Translations under genes and position numbers: made by a program
The notes under the pieces: generated by a model
Told to the model about the DNA's origin: nothing
What the model saw: only the letters and a program-made list of their open reading frames with translations
Database searches by the model: none
Part shown: piece by piece, positions 8,923-18,248 of the stretch
Numbering within the stretch: the first letter of the stretch is position 1
Layout: each line of letters opens with the position of its first letter
Assembly: GCF_017654485.1 (NCBI RefSeq)
Contig: NZ_CP061095.1
Location: 1 to 64,000, forward strand
Reading direction: 5' to 3'
DNA length: 64,000 bases
Source: Roseomonas marmotae
Lineage (GTDB): Bacteria; Pseudomonadota; Alphaproteobacteria; Acetobacterales; Acetobacteraceae

Positions 8923-10608
8923 GTGACCGCTGTCATGCTCTCGCGACGTGCCCTGCTGGCCAGTTCTGCGCTGATGCTCTTGCCTGTCATCACATCCACC
9001 ACCGCTCTCGCCGCCACACCCGGGGATAAAATCCGCAAAATATCCCTGCTTTGCGCGGCGCAGGCGAGCGATCCGCAGGAATTTCAGGCCGCGCAACTGA
9101 TCGCCTCTGCCTGGCGCCAGCTTGGGCTTGACGTTGAGGTGAAAGGCCTGCCGCGTCCTCAGCTTTCCGATATCGTCTGGAATAACAGAACGAAATGGGA
9201 CATGACGATGTGGAGGATGGTCGGCCGTCCGGAGCGTAGCGACCCGGATGAGTTCACCTTTAACCTCTATAATCCATCAACGATCGCCACGGGTTATAAC
9301 TTCGTCGGTTACGACAATCCGGATTTCCAGAAGATCGCGGAAGAACAGAGAGCGGAGCCGAACCTCGAGAGGAGGCAGGAACTACTTTACGAAGCGCAGG
9401 AGATCATCGACCGCGATCAGCCCTATTTGTTCCTGGTCTATCCGAAGAATGTTCTTGCTTACGACAAAAGCATCTGGAAGCCGGAGAGCATCGTCGAGCA
9501 GAGCGGAATCGGCATCCGCTGCTTCTGGACCTTTCTGCGCGCCGAGCCTGCGGGCGCTAAGAGGGATATGGTTGTCAACGCCGCCGAGTCGCTGATCGCG
9601 TTGAACCCGCTGTACATCAGTGGTGCCATCGACAGCTGGGTGACCGAACTCATCTGGGATCGCCTGATGCGGGTTGGCCCCGACGGCCTGCCGCAGCCTT
9701 GGGCTGCCGAGAAGGTAACGCAGGTGGACCCCACCACCATCGATGTGGTGCTGCGCGCGGGCCAAACCTGGCATGATGGAAAGCCGGTGACGGTGGAGGA
9801 CGTCGTTTTCTCCTTCGAGGCGCCAGCCACCAGCGACAAATCGCCGATGTACAAGCCTTTCGTGGCCAATATCGACTCGGTGAAGGCGGTTGACGAGCGT
9901 ACTGTGCGCTTCGTGCTGAAGACACCCAGCTCTGCCTTCGCGACGTCCACCCTGGCCAAGATCAACCTTGTCCCAAGGCATGTCTGGCAGCCTATCCTCG
10001 CCGACCTCGCCAGCAAGCCACAGAATGCCGAGACAGTTCAGGAAGAGCGGCCAATCGGTTCCGGACCCTTCAAGGTCTCCCGCTTCAAACTGAACGAGGA
10101 GATCGTGCTGGAGGCAAACCCGCAATATTGGGAAAAGCCGCGTATGGACAGATGGATCATGCGGGTTATCACCAATACCGGGGCTGCGATGAGCATGCTA
10201 CCGCGCGGGGAGATCAACTTTCTCACGGACTACAGGGGCGACCCTAAGCTGCTGGCGGACATGGCCAAGGGAAACCCGAACATCGAGGTGGTGGCCACCA
10301 CCGACATGGGCTTCCGCTTCGCAGCACCGAATTTCCGCCGCCCGCCTTTCAATGATGCGCGCTTCCGCCGCGCTCTCTCCCTGGCCATCAACCGTCAGTT
10401 GATGGCGGCTGCGGCATGGAACGGGTTTGCTACGCCAGCCAATTCCTTCGTGTCTCCGGCGCTGAAGTTCTGGAGCAAGCCAGGCATCGATGATCTGAAA
10501 GTCGATATGGCAGCAGCCAGGAAGCTGCTGGAAGAAGCGGGGTATGTCACCGTGCGCGGCAAGCTGCATTATCCTGAGGGCGTCAAGGAAACCCTGACCG
10601 AAGGTTGA
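8923..10608 (+). CDS. Family-5 ABC substrate-binding protein, apparently circularly permuted
   Basis: A periplasmic binding protein of 561 residues for the importer encoded just downstream. GTG at 8923 follows GGAGG by eight bases and gives a Tat/Sec-like signal (SRRALLASSALMLLPV). The domain order is unusual. Residues ~38-212 read like the C-terminal part of family-5 proteins: AAQLIASAWRQLGLDVEV, GYDNPDFQKIAEEQ, RQELLYEAQEIIDRDQPYLF. Residues ~213-561 then read like the N-terminal and middle parts: ESLIALNPLYI, ELIWDRLMRVGPDGL, RAGQTWHDGKPVTVEDVVFS, RPIGSGPFKVSR, NDARFRRALSLAINR, ending in AARKLLEEAGY and LHYPEGVKETL. A normal protein continues from that last point into what is here the N-terminus. 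Alternatives are an old fusion of two neighbouring binding-protein genes or an assembly artefact. The ligand is unknown. Confidence 0.85.
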   Translation: MTAVMLSRRALLASSALMLLPVITSTTALAATPGDKIRKISLLCAAQASDPQEFQAAQLIASAWRQLGLDVEVKGLPRPQLSDIVWNNRTKWDMTMWRMVGRPERSDPDEFTFNLYNPSTIATGYNFVGYDNPDFQKIAEEQRAEPNLERRQELLYEAQEIIDRDQPYLFLVYPKNVLAYDKSIWKPESIVEQSGIGIRCFWTFLRAEPAGAKRDMVVNAAESLIALNPLYISGAIDSWVTELIWDRLMRVGPDGLPQPWAAEKVTQVDPTTIDVVLRAGQTWHDGKPVTVEDVVFSFEAPATSDKSPMYKPFVANIDSVKAVDERTVRFVLKTPSSAFATSTLAKINLVPRHVWQPILADLASKPQNAETVQEERPIGSGPFKVSRFKLNEEIVLEANPQYWEKPRMDRWIMRVITNTGAAMSMLPRGEINFLTDYRGDPKLLADMAKGNPNIEVVATTDMGFRFAAPNFRRPPFNDARFRRALSLAINRQLMAAAAWNGFATPANSFVSPALKFWSKPGIDDLKVDMAAARKLLEEAGYVTVRGKLHYPEGVKETLTEG

Positions 10609-10618
10609 GGCAAAGCGC

Positions 10619-11593
10619 GTGCCATATTTCCTCAAACGCCTTCTGCACATGGTCTTCGTGCTATGGGCTGTGGCGACGATCGTGTTCCTGATGTTCCGGC
10701 TGATGCCCGGTGATCCGAGCACGGCCTTCATCGACCCCACCTTCACCGAGGACCAGCAGCGCGAGATCCGGGCGCAGTTCGGCCTCGATCGCCCGCTACC
10801 GGAGCAGTATCTGATCTATCTGGGTAACCTGTTGCGCGGCGAGTTCGGATTGTCCTTCCGCCAACGACAGCCGGTTCTGGACATGGTGCTGCAGGTACTG
10901 CCGAACACGCTTCTGCTAACGATGACCGCCCTGATCATCGCCTATCTTTTCGGGACATTGCTGGGCGCTGTGATGGCCTGGAAGCGTGGCGGCGTGTTCG
11001 AGGCAGTCAGTGTTCCCCTGGTCCTGACCACCCGTGCCGCACCGGAATTCTGGGTGGGGATGGTGATGCTCGCAATCTTCGCTTTCGGAGTCGGATGGTT
11101 TCCTTCTGGCGGCGCCAATTCGGCGGGCGCGCATTACAGCTCCGAATGGGCGCGGATCTTCTCGCTGGATTACCTGCAGCATCTGGCGCTGCCGGCGTTC
11201 ACCCTCGCCATCTACCTGCAGGGCCTGCCCGCTCTGCTGATGCGATCCTCGATGCTGGAGGTCATGCGGGAGGAATTTGTCACGATGGCCCGGATGAAGG
11301 GGCTTTCGGAAAGGTCAATCATGTTGCGTCACGCGGCGCGCAATGCCCTGCTGCCGCTGGTTACCGCCTTTGCCCTGGGCTTCGGGCAATCCGTCGGCGG
11401 CAATGTCGTGGTGGAGAACGTCTTCAGCTGGCCGGGGCTCGGTCGTCTGCTGGCGGATGCCATCGCGAATAGCGATTACCCCCTCGCGCAATGCGCTTTC
11501 CTGCTGATCGCTCTCGTGCTGGTGCTGATGAATATCCTGGCCGATCTCCTCTACGGCCTGCTGGACCCGCGGGTAGCCCATGGCCGTGGCTGA
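10619..11593 (+). CDS. ABC transporter permease, DppB/OppB type
   Basis: A 324-residue inner-membrane permease of the dipeptide/oligopeptide/nickel importer family. It opens with the typical first segment (RLLHMVFVLWAVATIVFLMFRL) and has several further membrane segments. The coupling-loop region is EEFVTMARMKGLSERSIMLRHAARNALLPLVT, which contacts the ATPases. The start is GTG at 10619, with TTGAGG about eight bases upstream and ten bases after the binding-protein stop. The end overlaps the next permease gene by 14 bases. It forms the transmembrane channel together with the DppC-type protein. Confidence 0.93.
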   Translation: MPYFLKRLLHMVFVLWAVATIVFLMFRLMPGDPSTAFIDPTFTEDQQREIRAQFGLDRPLPEQYLIYLGNLLRGEFGLSFRQRQPVLDMVLQVLPNTLLLTMTALIIAYLFGTLLGAVMAWKRGGVFEAVSVPLVLTTRAAPEFWVGMVMLAIFAFGVGWFPSGGANSAGAHYSSEWARIFSLDYLQHLALPAFTLAIYLQGLPALLMRSSMLEVMREEFVTMARMKGLSERSIMLRHAARNALLPLVTAFALGFGQSVGGNVVVENVFSWPGLGRLLADAIANSDYPLAQCAFLLIALVLVLMNILADLLYGLLDPRVAHGRG

Positions 11594-12506
11594 GGTCAGC
11601 GCGGTAACGACCGCCGCCCCCGCCACCAGGGCGCCACGCCATGGCGCGTGGTCGGCCTTTACGCAGCAGTTGCTGCACGATCCCTATGCGCTGGTCGGTG
11701 TCTCCATCTACATCGCCTATATCATCGTAGGGCTCTGCGCGGACTGGCTTGCACCCTATGACCCCATGGAGATCCTCTTCACACCGGAAGGCGGCCTGGC
11801 CGCATCGCTGCCTCCGAGCGCCGAACACTGGCTTGGTACCACCAATCTCGGACGGGACATTTTCTCGCAACTGGTCATGGGCACGCGCCCGTCGCTGATC
11901 GTGGGGCTTTCGGCCGCGGTGGCCGTGGCGGTCATCGGCACGGTGGTGGGCCTGCTTTCCGGCTATTTCGGTGGAGGGCTGGACCAGGTTCTGATGCGCC
12001 TGACCGATATCGTCATCGGCCTGCCCTTCCTGCCTTTCGTCATCGTCGTCACGGCGCTGCTGGGGCCGCAGCTGCAGAATATCGTCTTCGCGGTGGCCAT
12101 CATGCTCTGGCCCAATGCGGCGCGAGTCATCCGCAGCCAGGTCCTGACGCTTTCGCAGCGCCAGTTCGTCGAGGCCGCGCGCGTGACGGGCGCCAGCGAA
12201 TGGCGCATCCTGTTCGTGCATGTGGCGCCGAGCGTGCTGCCCTTCTCGGCGCTCTACGGTGCCTTCGCGGTCGGCTGGGCCATCCTGACCCAGGCCAGCA
12301 TCTCCTTCCTCGGCTTTGGCGACAGCGACACGATCTCCTGGGGCACCATGTTGCAGGATGCCTATGCCTCCCAGGCGCTGGACCGCGGGCAGTATGCTTG
12401 GTTCATGCCTGCGGGCCTCTGCATCGTGCTGGTGGTGCTGGCAGGATTTCTGGTCAGCCGTGGCTATGAGGAATTGCTCTTCCCCAAGCTGAGGGACGGG
12501 AAATGA
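11580..12506 (+). CDS. ABC transporter permease, DppC/OppC type
   Basis: A 308-residue second permease of the importer. It has the DppC-type N-terminus with one membrane helix (LVGVSIYIAYIIVGLCADWLAPYDP), the motif HWLGTTNLGRDIFSQLV and a coupling loop, QFVEAARVTGASEWRILFVHVAPSVLP. The end is LLFPKLRDGK. Its ATG lies inside the previous gene's end, and its stop overlaps the ATPase gene by four bases, giving tight coupling through the importer genes. Confidence 0.93.
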   Translation: MAVAEVSAVTTAAPATRAPRHGAWSAFTQQLLHDPYALVGVSIYIAYIIVGLCADWLAPYDPMEILFTPEGGLAASLPPSAEHWLGTTNLGRDIFSQLVMGTRPSLIVGLSAAVAVAVIGTVVGLLSGYFGGGLDQVLMRLTDIVIGLPFLPFVIVVTALLGPQLQNIVFAVAIMLWPNAARVIRSQVLTLSQRQFVEAARVTGASEWRILFVHVAPSVLPFSALYGAFAVGWAILTQASISFLGFGDSDTISWGTMLQDAYASQALDRGQYAWFMPAGLCIVLVVLAGFLVSRGYEELLFPKLRDGK

Positions 12507-13522
12507 CCACATTGCTCGCAGTCCGCGACCTCGGGGTGGCCTATGGCCGTGGTGCGGTGCAGGCGGTCGACGGCGCGGACCTTTCGGTCGAGCGTGGTGG
12601 CATGCTCGGACTGGTGGGGGAATCAGGTTGCGGCAAGACGACACTCGCCCGTGCCCTGATAGGCGTCCTGCCCGGCGGCGCCAGCATCACGCGGGGTCAG
12701 ATCCTGCTGGATGGCACGGATCTGGTTGCCCTCTCGCCTGCTGAACGTCGCGCCAAGCTCTGGCGCGAGATCGCCTTCATCCCGCAGACGGCGATGAGTG
12801 CGCTCGATCCTGTCTATCGCCTGCGTGACCAGATGCGGGAGGTGCTCTGCGACCGCGGCGGCCTGCCGCGTGCCGAGGCCGATATGCGGGCGGCCGAGCT
12901 GTTCCGTGCTGTCGGCCTGCACCCCCGGCGGCTGGATGATTACCCGCATCAGTTCAGCGGCGGCATGCGCCAGCGTGCTTCCATTGCCCTGGCACTCGCC
13001 CTCCGCCCCAAGCTGGTCATCGCGGACGAACCGGTGACGGCGCTGGATGTGATCGTGCAACGCCAGGTGCTGGATACATTCCGCGACCTCAGCCGGCAAC
13101 TTGGCCTTTCCGCGATCATCGTCACGCATGACATCAGCGTCGTCGCCTATCTCTGCGGGCAGGTGGCTGTCATGTACGCCGGCAAGGTGGTGGAGCATGG
13201 CCCGACCTCTGCAGTACTGGAACAGCCGGCACATCCCTACACCATGGGCCTGATGAACGCTTTCCCCGACCTGGAATCGGAGGAGGCGGTGCTGGCGCCG
13301 ATCGAGGGTTCGCCGCCGCCGCTGCATGATCCCCCCAAAGGCTGCCGCTTCGCACCGCGCTGCCCCTTCGCCATACCCGTCTGCACGGCTCTCGTGCCGG
13401 AACCGTCCACGCTGGCGCCCGGCCACTGGGCTGCCTGCCATCGCGTTGGCGAGGCCACCGTGTTGCGGCAAAGAGCGCGTGATCCTTCCACCTGGCGGAA
13501 TGTCGTGGGGCAACAGGCATGA
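12503..13522 (+). CDS. ABC transporter ATP-binding protein, DppD/OppD type
   Basis: A 339-residue ATPase that energises the importer. Walker A is GESGCGKTT, the Q-loop region IPQTAMSALDP, the signature FSGGMRQRASIALAL, Walker B KLVIADEPVTALD, and the H-loop VTHD. The C-terminal oligopeptide-transporter extension contains CRFAPRCPFAIPVC, the cysteine motif usual in this branch. It overlaps the preceding permease by four bases and the next ATPase by four. Confidence 0.94.
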   Translation: MTTLLAVRDLGVAYGRGAVQAVDGADLSVERGGMLGLVGESGCGKTTLARALIGVLPGGASITRGQILLDGTDLVALSPAERRAKLWREIAFIPQTAMSALDPVYRLRDQMREVLCDRGGLPRAEADMRAAELFRAVGLHPRRLDDYPHQFSGGMRQRASIALALALRPKLVIADEPVTALDVIVQRQVLDTFRDLSRQLGLSAIIVTHDISVVAYLCGQVAVMYAGKVVEHGPTSAVLEQPAHPYTMGLMNAFPDLESEEAVLAPIEGSPPPLHDPPKGCRFAPRCPFAIPVCTALVPEPSTLAPGHWAACHRVGEATVLRQRARDPSTWRNVVGQQA

Positions 13523-14514
13523 GCGAAGCTGTATCCGCCCCCATTGTCGCTGCCCGGGGGCTATCGAAGCATTACCCCCTCCGGCGCGGCCTTCGTCAGA
13601 TGTTCCGCGGAGAGCATCCGGTCCTGCGTGCCGTGGACGGAGTGGACCTGACGTTGCGGCCGGGGGAGAGTGTCGGGCTCGTGGGCGAGTCCGGCAGCGG
13701 CAAAACCACCATCGGCCGGCTGTTGTTAAAGCTGACGGAGCCCAGCGCCGGGCAGGTCGCTTTCGAGGGTGCCGATCTCAGCCAGCTCGACCGTATGGGG
13801 ACCCGCCGGTTCCGACAGCGGGCCCAGCTCGTCTTCCAGAACCCCTTCGACGCGCTGAATCCCCGCTTCAGCATTGGCCGCGCCTTGCAGGAGCCGCTGC
13901 TCAATACAGGGGTGCCGCGCGCCGAGCACGAGGCGCGGGTGGCAGAGGCGCTGCGCACCGTTCATCTCAGCGATCCTTCGCAGGTCGTGGATCGCATGCC
14001 ACATCAACTTTCCGGCGGGCAGTTGCAGCGCGTGGTTCTGGCGCGTGCCCTGGTGCTGCATCCCCATTTCCTGGTGGCAGATGAGCCGGTCTCGATGCTC
14101 GACGTTTCCGTACGGGCCGGAATCCTGAACCTGCTGCGCGAATTGCAGGAGAGGCTGGGCCTGACGACACTGGCCATTTCCCATGATCTCACGTTGGTGC
14201 GTTATGTCTGCGAACGCACGCTGGTGATGTATCTGGGCAAGGTGGTCGAGGATGGGCCGACCTCACGCGTTATCGCCAATCCGGCGCATCCCTATACCAC
14301 GGCACTGATCAAGGCCGTGCCACGTCCGCATGTTGACCAGCCTCGCGACGCGCTGCCGCTGCACGGCGCCCTGGGCGACGCCTCGGATCTCGCGGGCGGC
14401 TGCCGGCTTCGCGATCGCTGCCCCCATGCCTTCCGGCGCTGCGCCGTGGAGGAGCCTCGCCTTGTCGAAGTCGCTCCGGGACATCGGGCGGCCTGTCACC
14501 TGCACGCGATGTAA
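13519..14514 (+). CDS. ABC transporter ATP-binding protein, DppF/OppF type
   Basis: A 331-residue second ATPase of the importer. Walker A is GESGSGKTTIGR, the Q-loop VFQNPFDALNPR, the signature LSGGQLQRVVLARAL, Walker B FLVADEPVSMLD, and the H-loop ISHDL. The C-terminal extension has CRLRDRCPHAFRRC. Both ATPases are intact, so the importer has a full set of five parts. Confidence 0.94.
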   Translation: MSEAVSAPIVAARGLSKHYPLRRGLRQMFRGEHPVLRAVDGVDLTLRPGESVGLVGESGSGKTTIGRLLLKLTEPSAGQVAFEGADLSQLDRMGTRRFRQRAQLVFQNPFDALNPRFSIGRALQEPLLNTGVPRAEHEARVAEALRTVHLSDPSQVVDRMPHQLSGGQLQRVVLARALVLHPHFLVADEPVSMLDVSVRAGILNLLRELQERLGLTTLAISHDLTLVRYVCERTLVMYLGKVVEDGPTSRVIANPAHPYTTALIKAVPRPHVDQPRDALPLHGALGDASDLAGGCRLRDRCPHAFRRCAVEEPRLVEVAPGHRAACHLHAM

Positions 14515-14540
14515 AGCAGGAGCGCCGGGAGGAAACGGCC

Positions 14541-15305
14541 ATGGACTATACGATCGCGGCGGTGGACCGGGCGCTGGCCCTGCTGGAAGTGGTAGCCGAG
14601 ACGCCCGGCGTCGGGTTGAGCGAACTGGCGAGGCTGACGGGCAGCACCAAGACGCTGGCCTTCCGCATGGCCACTACTCTGGAAGCACGTGGTTATCTGC
14701 TGAAGGATTGCGAGACGCGTGGGTATACCCTGGGTTACAAGCCGCTGCTGCTGAGCGAGCGCATGCAGCATCAGATGCCGCTTCTGCGCGTGGCCAAGCC
14801 CGTGCTGGATGATTTGATGAACCGGACGCGGGAGAATGTTTCCCTACTCGTCCGGGACGATCTGCAGACCGTCTGTATTGGCATCCGCCAGTCGCCACAG
14901 CCGATCCGGCTCTATGCCGAACTCGGCCGACAGGGGCCGCTACATGTCGGCGGCGGACCGAAGCTGCTGCTGGCATTCGCGCCGGAGGAGGTGCAGGAAG
15001 CTGTCCTCACCGGCCTGCTGGAGCGCTTCACGCCCGAGACGATCACGGATGCCGGGCGGCTACGCGCCTTGCTCGTCCACATCCGTGAGCGGGGTTACAA
15101 TATCAGCCATGGCGACCAGGATGCCGGTGCCTTTTCCATCGCGGCACCTGTCCGGGACCATTCCGGCCAAGTGGTCGCCTCCATTTCCGTCGCTGGCCCG
15201 CAGTCACGGCTGACCGGCGACCTCGAACGCCTCTACATCCGCATGATCGTCAATGCCGGCGCCGAGATCTCGGCGTTGCTGGGCTGGCGGGATGCGGCAG
15301 CGTGA
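14541..15305 (+). CDS. IclR-family transcriptional regulator
   Basis: A 254-residue regulator. The N-terminal winged helix-turn-helix (AVDRALALLEVVAETPGVGLSELARLTGSTKTLAFRM, in two parts) is followed by the IclR effector domain with RTRENVSLLVRDD, GPLHVGGGPKLLLAF, RERGYNISHGDQDAGAFSIAAPVRD and a C-terminal helix. The ATG at 14541 follows GGGAGGAAACGGCC. It sits inside the operon, between importer and peptidase genes. As with other IclR proteins, it probably senses a substrate or breakdown product of the pathway and controls this operon and perhaps the divergent peptidases. The target site is not proven. Confidence 0.92.
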   Translation: MDYTIAAVDRALALLEVVAETPGVGLSELARLTGSTKTLAFRMATTLEARGYLLKDCETRGYTLGYKPLLLSERMQHQMPLLRVAKPVLDDLMNRTRENVSLLVRDDLQTVCIGIRQSPQPIRLYAELGRQGPLHVGGGPKLLLAFAPEEVQEAVLTGLLERFTPETITDAGRLRALLVHIRERGYNISHGDQDAGAFSIAAPVRDHSGQVVASISVAGPQSRLTGDLERLYIRMIVNAGAEISALLGWRDAAA

Positions 15306-15333
15306 GACCACCCGGACCGATTGGAGCCAGGCC

Positions 15334-16476
15334 ATGAGCCAAAGCAATATCCCGCCCTTCGTGGCCGATGACCTGCTGCGCGAGATCCGTTCCTGGGTGG
15401 AGATCGAGAGCCCGACAACCGATGCCGCCGCGGTAGACCGGATGATGGATAAGGCTGCCGCCGATGCGGAGGCCGCCGGCGCGCGCGTCACGCGCATTCC
15501 CGGCCGTGACGGCTATGGCGGACATCTGCTGGCGACCTCTCCCTGGGGGGAGGAGGACGAGCCCGGTATCCTGGTGCTCAGCCACCTCGACACGGTGCAT
15601 GCGATTGGCAGCCTCGCCGGCCCGCTGCCCTTTCGTGTCGAAGGTGACTGCGCCTATGGCCCGGGCATCTACGACATGAAGGGCGGTGCGCTGATCGCGC
15701 TGGCGGCGCTGAGGCATCTGGTCCGGTCGGGCCAGCGCGCGCCGCTGCCGGTGCGGCATCTCTTCGTCTCCGACGAGGAGGTCGGAAGCCACACCTCGCG
15801 TGAGCATATCGAGCGGGAGGCGCGCCGCGCACGCTATGTCCTGGTGACGGAGCCGGCGCGAGAGGGTGGTCGTATCGTCACGGCCCGGAAGGGTACGGCG
15901 CGGTTTGACCTGAAGGTCAAGGGAAAGGCCGCGCATTCGGGTGCGCGCCATGAGGACGGCCGCAGCGCCGTCAAGGAACTGGCGCGGCAGATCATCGACC
16001 TGGAGGCCATGACGGATTACGGCACCGGCGTCACGGTCAATGTCGGCCATATCGGCGGCGGCACCCGCGCCAATGTCGTGCCCGACTACGCCTGGGCCGA
16101 GATCGACATGCGGGTGCCGAACCAGGAGATCGGTGAACCGGCCGTGGCCCGCATGCTCGCGGTCAAGCCCTACGACCCCGACGTGACGCTGGAGATGACG
16201 GGTGGGCTGAACCGCCCTGGCTATGAGAAGTCCGATGCGATTGCATGGATGTTCGACCATGCGCGAGGCCTGGCGGCGGAGATCGGCTTCGATCTACGAG
16301 ACCTGAAGACTGGCGGTGGCAGCGACGGCAATTTCACCGCTGCCATGGGCGTGCCGACGCTGGATGGTCTGGGCGTGGATGGCCAGGACGCGCACAGCTT
16401 CAACGAGCGGCTGTTCATCTCCTCCCTAGTGCCACGCGCGACGCTGATGCTGAGGCTGATGGAGACTTTGTCGTGA
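15334..16476 (+). CDS. M20-family metallopeptidase (carboxypeptidase G2/ArgE-like)
   Basis: A 380-residue cytoplasmic zinc hydrolase of the M20 family, which removes amino acids or acyl groups from peptides and N-acyl amino acids. The first metal motif is LSHLDTVH, the bridging Asp lies in GPGIYDMKGG, and the catalytic/metal Glu pair is in VSDEEVGSH. The late metal His is in DGQDAHSFNE. A dimerisation domain lies between (KGTARFDLKVKGKAAHSGARHEDG). I chose ATG 15334, which has GGAG eight bases upstream, over a longer frame overlapping the IclR gene. GTG of the next gene overlaps its stop. Confidence 0.9.
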   Translation: MSQSNIPPFVADDLLREIRSWVEIESPTTDAAAVDRMMDKAAADAEAAGARVTRIPGRDGYGGHLLATSPWGEEDEPGILVLSHLDTVHAIGSLAGPLPFRVEGDCAYGPGIYDMKGGALIALAALRHLVRSGQRAPLPVRHLFVSDEEVGSHTSREHIEREARRARYVLVTEPAREGGRIVTARKGTARFDLKVKGKAAHSGARHEDGRSAVKELARQIIDLEAMTDYGTGVTVNVGHIGGGTRANVVPDYAWAEIDMRVPNQEIGEPAVARMLAVKPYDPDVTLEMTGGLNRPGYEKSDAIAWMFDHARGLAAEIGFDLRDLKTGGGSDGNFTAAMGVPTLDGLGVDGQDAHSFNERLFISSLVPRATLMLRLMETLS

Positions 16477-18248
16477 ACGATGTCCTGCAGACGCGGCTTT
16501 GCGATCCGGTCACGCTGGAGATCGTGCGAGGTGCCATCCGCGCCGCGCAGGCAGAGATGGAGGCGCTGATCGAGCGCACCGCCATGTCCGCCTTCATCCG
16601 CGAAAAGAAGGATTTCTACACGGCGTTGTTTGATGCTGATGGGGTCATGGCCGTGGGTTCCAATGTTCCGGTCTTCGGCGATATCTGCGGAGCGGTTTTT
16701 CGCGACTTTCCGCCGGAGGACATGAAGCCCGGCGATCTCTATTGGTATAACGACTGCTATGGCTCGCATGGGGCCGTCAGCCATTCCAATGATCACGTCT
16801 TTCTCGCCCCCGTGTTCCATGAGGGACACCGCGTGGCTTTCGTGATGGGATGGGCGCATTTCGCCGATATCGGCGGGTTGCGCCCGGGCTCCATCAGCCC
16901 GGATGCGACCGATATCTTCCAGGAGGGCATTATCATTCCGCCGACGAAGCTCATCGCGGCAGGGGAGATCAATACCGCCGCGCTGAACATCTTCTACCGC
17001 AACTCCCGCTTCCCGCGCGCGGCGCAGGGCGACACCCGCGCCCTGATGGCCAGTGTGGAGCTGGGGGTGGCGCGCATGGCGGAGATTGCCGGGCGTTTCA
17101 GCGTCGATGTGCTGGCCGATGCGCTGCGCCAGCTCTTCGAGCGCACGAGGGAGACGGTGCGGGAACGGTTACGCGCGACCTTCCCGGTCGGCACGCACCG
17201 CTTCACCGATCGGATCGACGGGGACGGGCATGGCTCCGGCACTCTGCGTATTCGCTTTTCCCTGACCCGCACGGAGGATGACCGCTTCATCCTCGATGCC
17301 AGAGAGACGGATGATCAGTCGAAAGGGCCGGTCAATTTTCTGATGAACCCGGATGTTCCGGGCATGGCGCTCGGTCTCTACTTCCTGGGTGGCGAGGCGA
17401 CGCAGGTGGTCAATGCCGGCGGTCCGCGCGCGCTGGATGAGGTGAGGCTGCGCGAGGGCTCGTTGGTGCAGCCGCGCTTTCCTGCGGCATTGGGCATGCG
17501 TGGCCTGACCATGATGCGCGTGCTGGCCGCGCTGAACGGGCTGGTCTCCGTGGCGGGCGGGGAGGCACCGGCGGCCCATGCAGCCTATGTCATCATGCTT
17601 CTGCGTGGCACGGCGGGCGGCAAGCCCTTCCTGATGAGCGATGGCATCGGCGTTGGCTACGGCGCGCGTGGCTTCGCTGATGGTATCGATGCCGTCTATT
17701 TCGTGGCGCAGGAGAATTATCCCGTCGAGTTCCTGGAGCTCGAATACCCGATCCGCCTCAACGAATACGGGATGCACCGCGATAGCGGCGGACCGGGGCG
17801 CTGGCGCGGCGGCTGCGGCATCGTGCGGGAGTACGAGGTGAGGGCCGAGGAAGCCGTCATGGCCATCCGCATCGACGGTGTCGAGAACCCGCCATGGGGC
17901 GCGGGCGGTGGCATGTCGGGCCGGCCGGGCCGGGTGGTGGTCAATCCCGGCACGCCACAGGAGCGGGTGCTGCGTCCGCTTTCCGATGGCAACAGGCTGG
18001 TGAAGGGCGATGTGCTCCGCATCGAGACGGGGGGAGGCGGTGGGCGCGGCCATCCCTACGACCGGCCGCCGGAGACGGTGCTGGCCGATGTGCTGGGCGG
18101 CATGGTCAGCGTGGCAGCGGCGGCGCGGGATTACGGCGTCGTCGTGGCGAATGGCGCGGTGGATCTGGCGAGCACCGAAGCCCTCCGCGCCGAGAGGCCG
18201 CAGACAAAGGAATTCCACCGCGGGAGCTACGCGCATGTCCTCGACTGA
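16473..18248 (+). CDS. hyuB: Hydantoinase B/oxoprolinase family subunit
   Basis: A 591-residue HyuB-type subunit, which together with HyuA forms an ATP-dependent enzyme opening cyclic amides such as hydantoins, 5-oxoproline or carboxylation products. It begins with the family hallmark DPVTLEIVRGAIRAAQAEM. It continues with the metal-site region VGSNVPVFGDICGAV, GDLYWYNDCYGSHGAVSHSNDH and GWAHFADIGGLRPGS, and ends with the RDSGGPGRWRGGCG and GGGGGRGHPYDRP segments usual near the C-terminus. The start is GTG at 16473, overlapping the stop of the M20 gene. It overlaps hyuA by 14 bases. The exact substrate (hydantoin, oxoproline or other lactam) cannot be read. Confidence 0.91.
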   Translation: MNDVLQTRLCDPVTLEIVRGAIRAAQAEMEALIERTAMSAFIREKKDFYTALFDADGVMAVGSNVPVFGDICGAVFRDFPPEDMKPGDLYWYNDCYGSHGAVSHSNDHVFLAPVFHEGHRVAFVMGWAHFADIGGLRPGSISPDATDIFQEGIIIPPTKLIAAGEINTAALNIFYRNSRFPRAAQGDTRALMASVELGVARMAEIAGRFSVDVLADALRQLFERTRETVRERLRATFPVGTHRFTDRIDGDGHGSGTLRIRFSLTRTEDDRFILDARETDDQSKGPVNFLMNPDVPGMALGLYFLGGEATQVVNAGGPRALDEVRLREGSLVQPRFPAALGMRGLTMMRVLAALNGLVSVAGGEAPAAHAAYVIMLLRGTAGGKPFLMSDGIGVGYGARGFADGIDAVYFVAQENYPVEFLELEYPIRLNEYGMHRDSGGPGRWRGGCGIVREYEVRAEEAVMAIRIDGVENPPWGAGGGMSGRPGRVVVNPGTPQERVLRPLSDGNRLVKGDVLRIETGGGGGRGHPYDRPPETVLADVLGGMVSVAAAARDYGVVVANGAVDLASTEALRAERPQTKEFHRGSYAHVLD

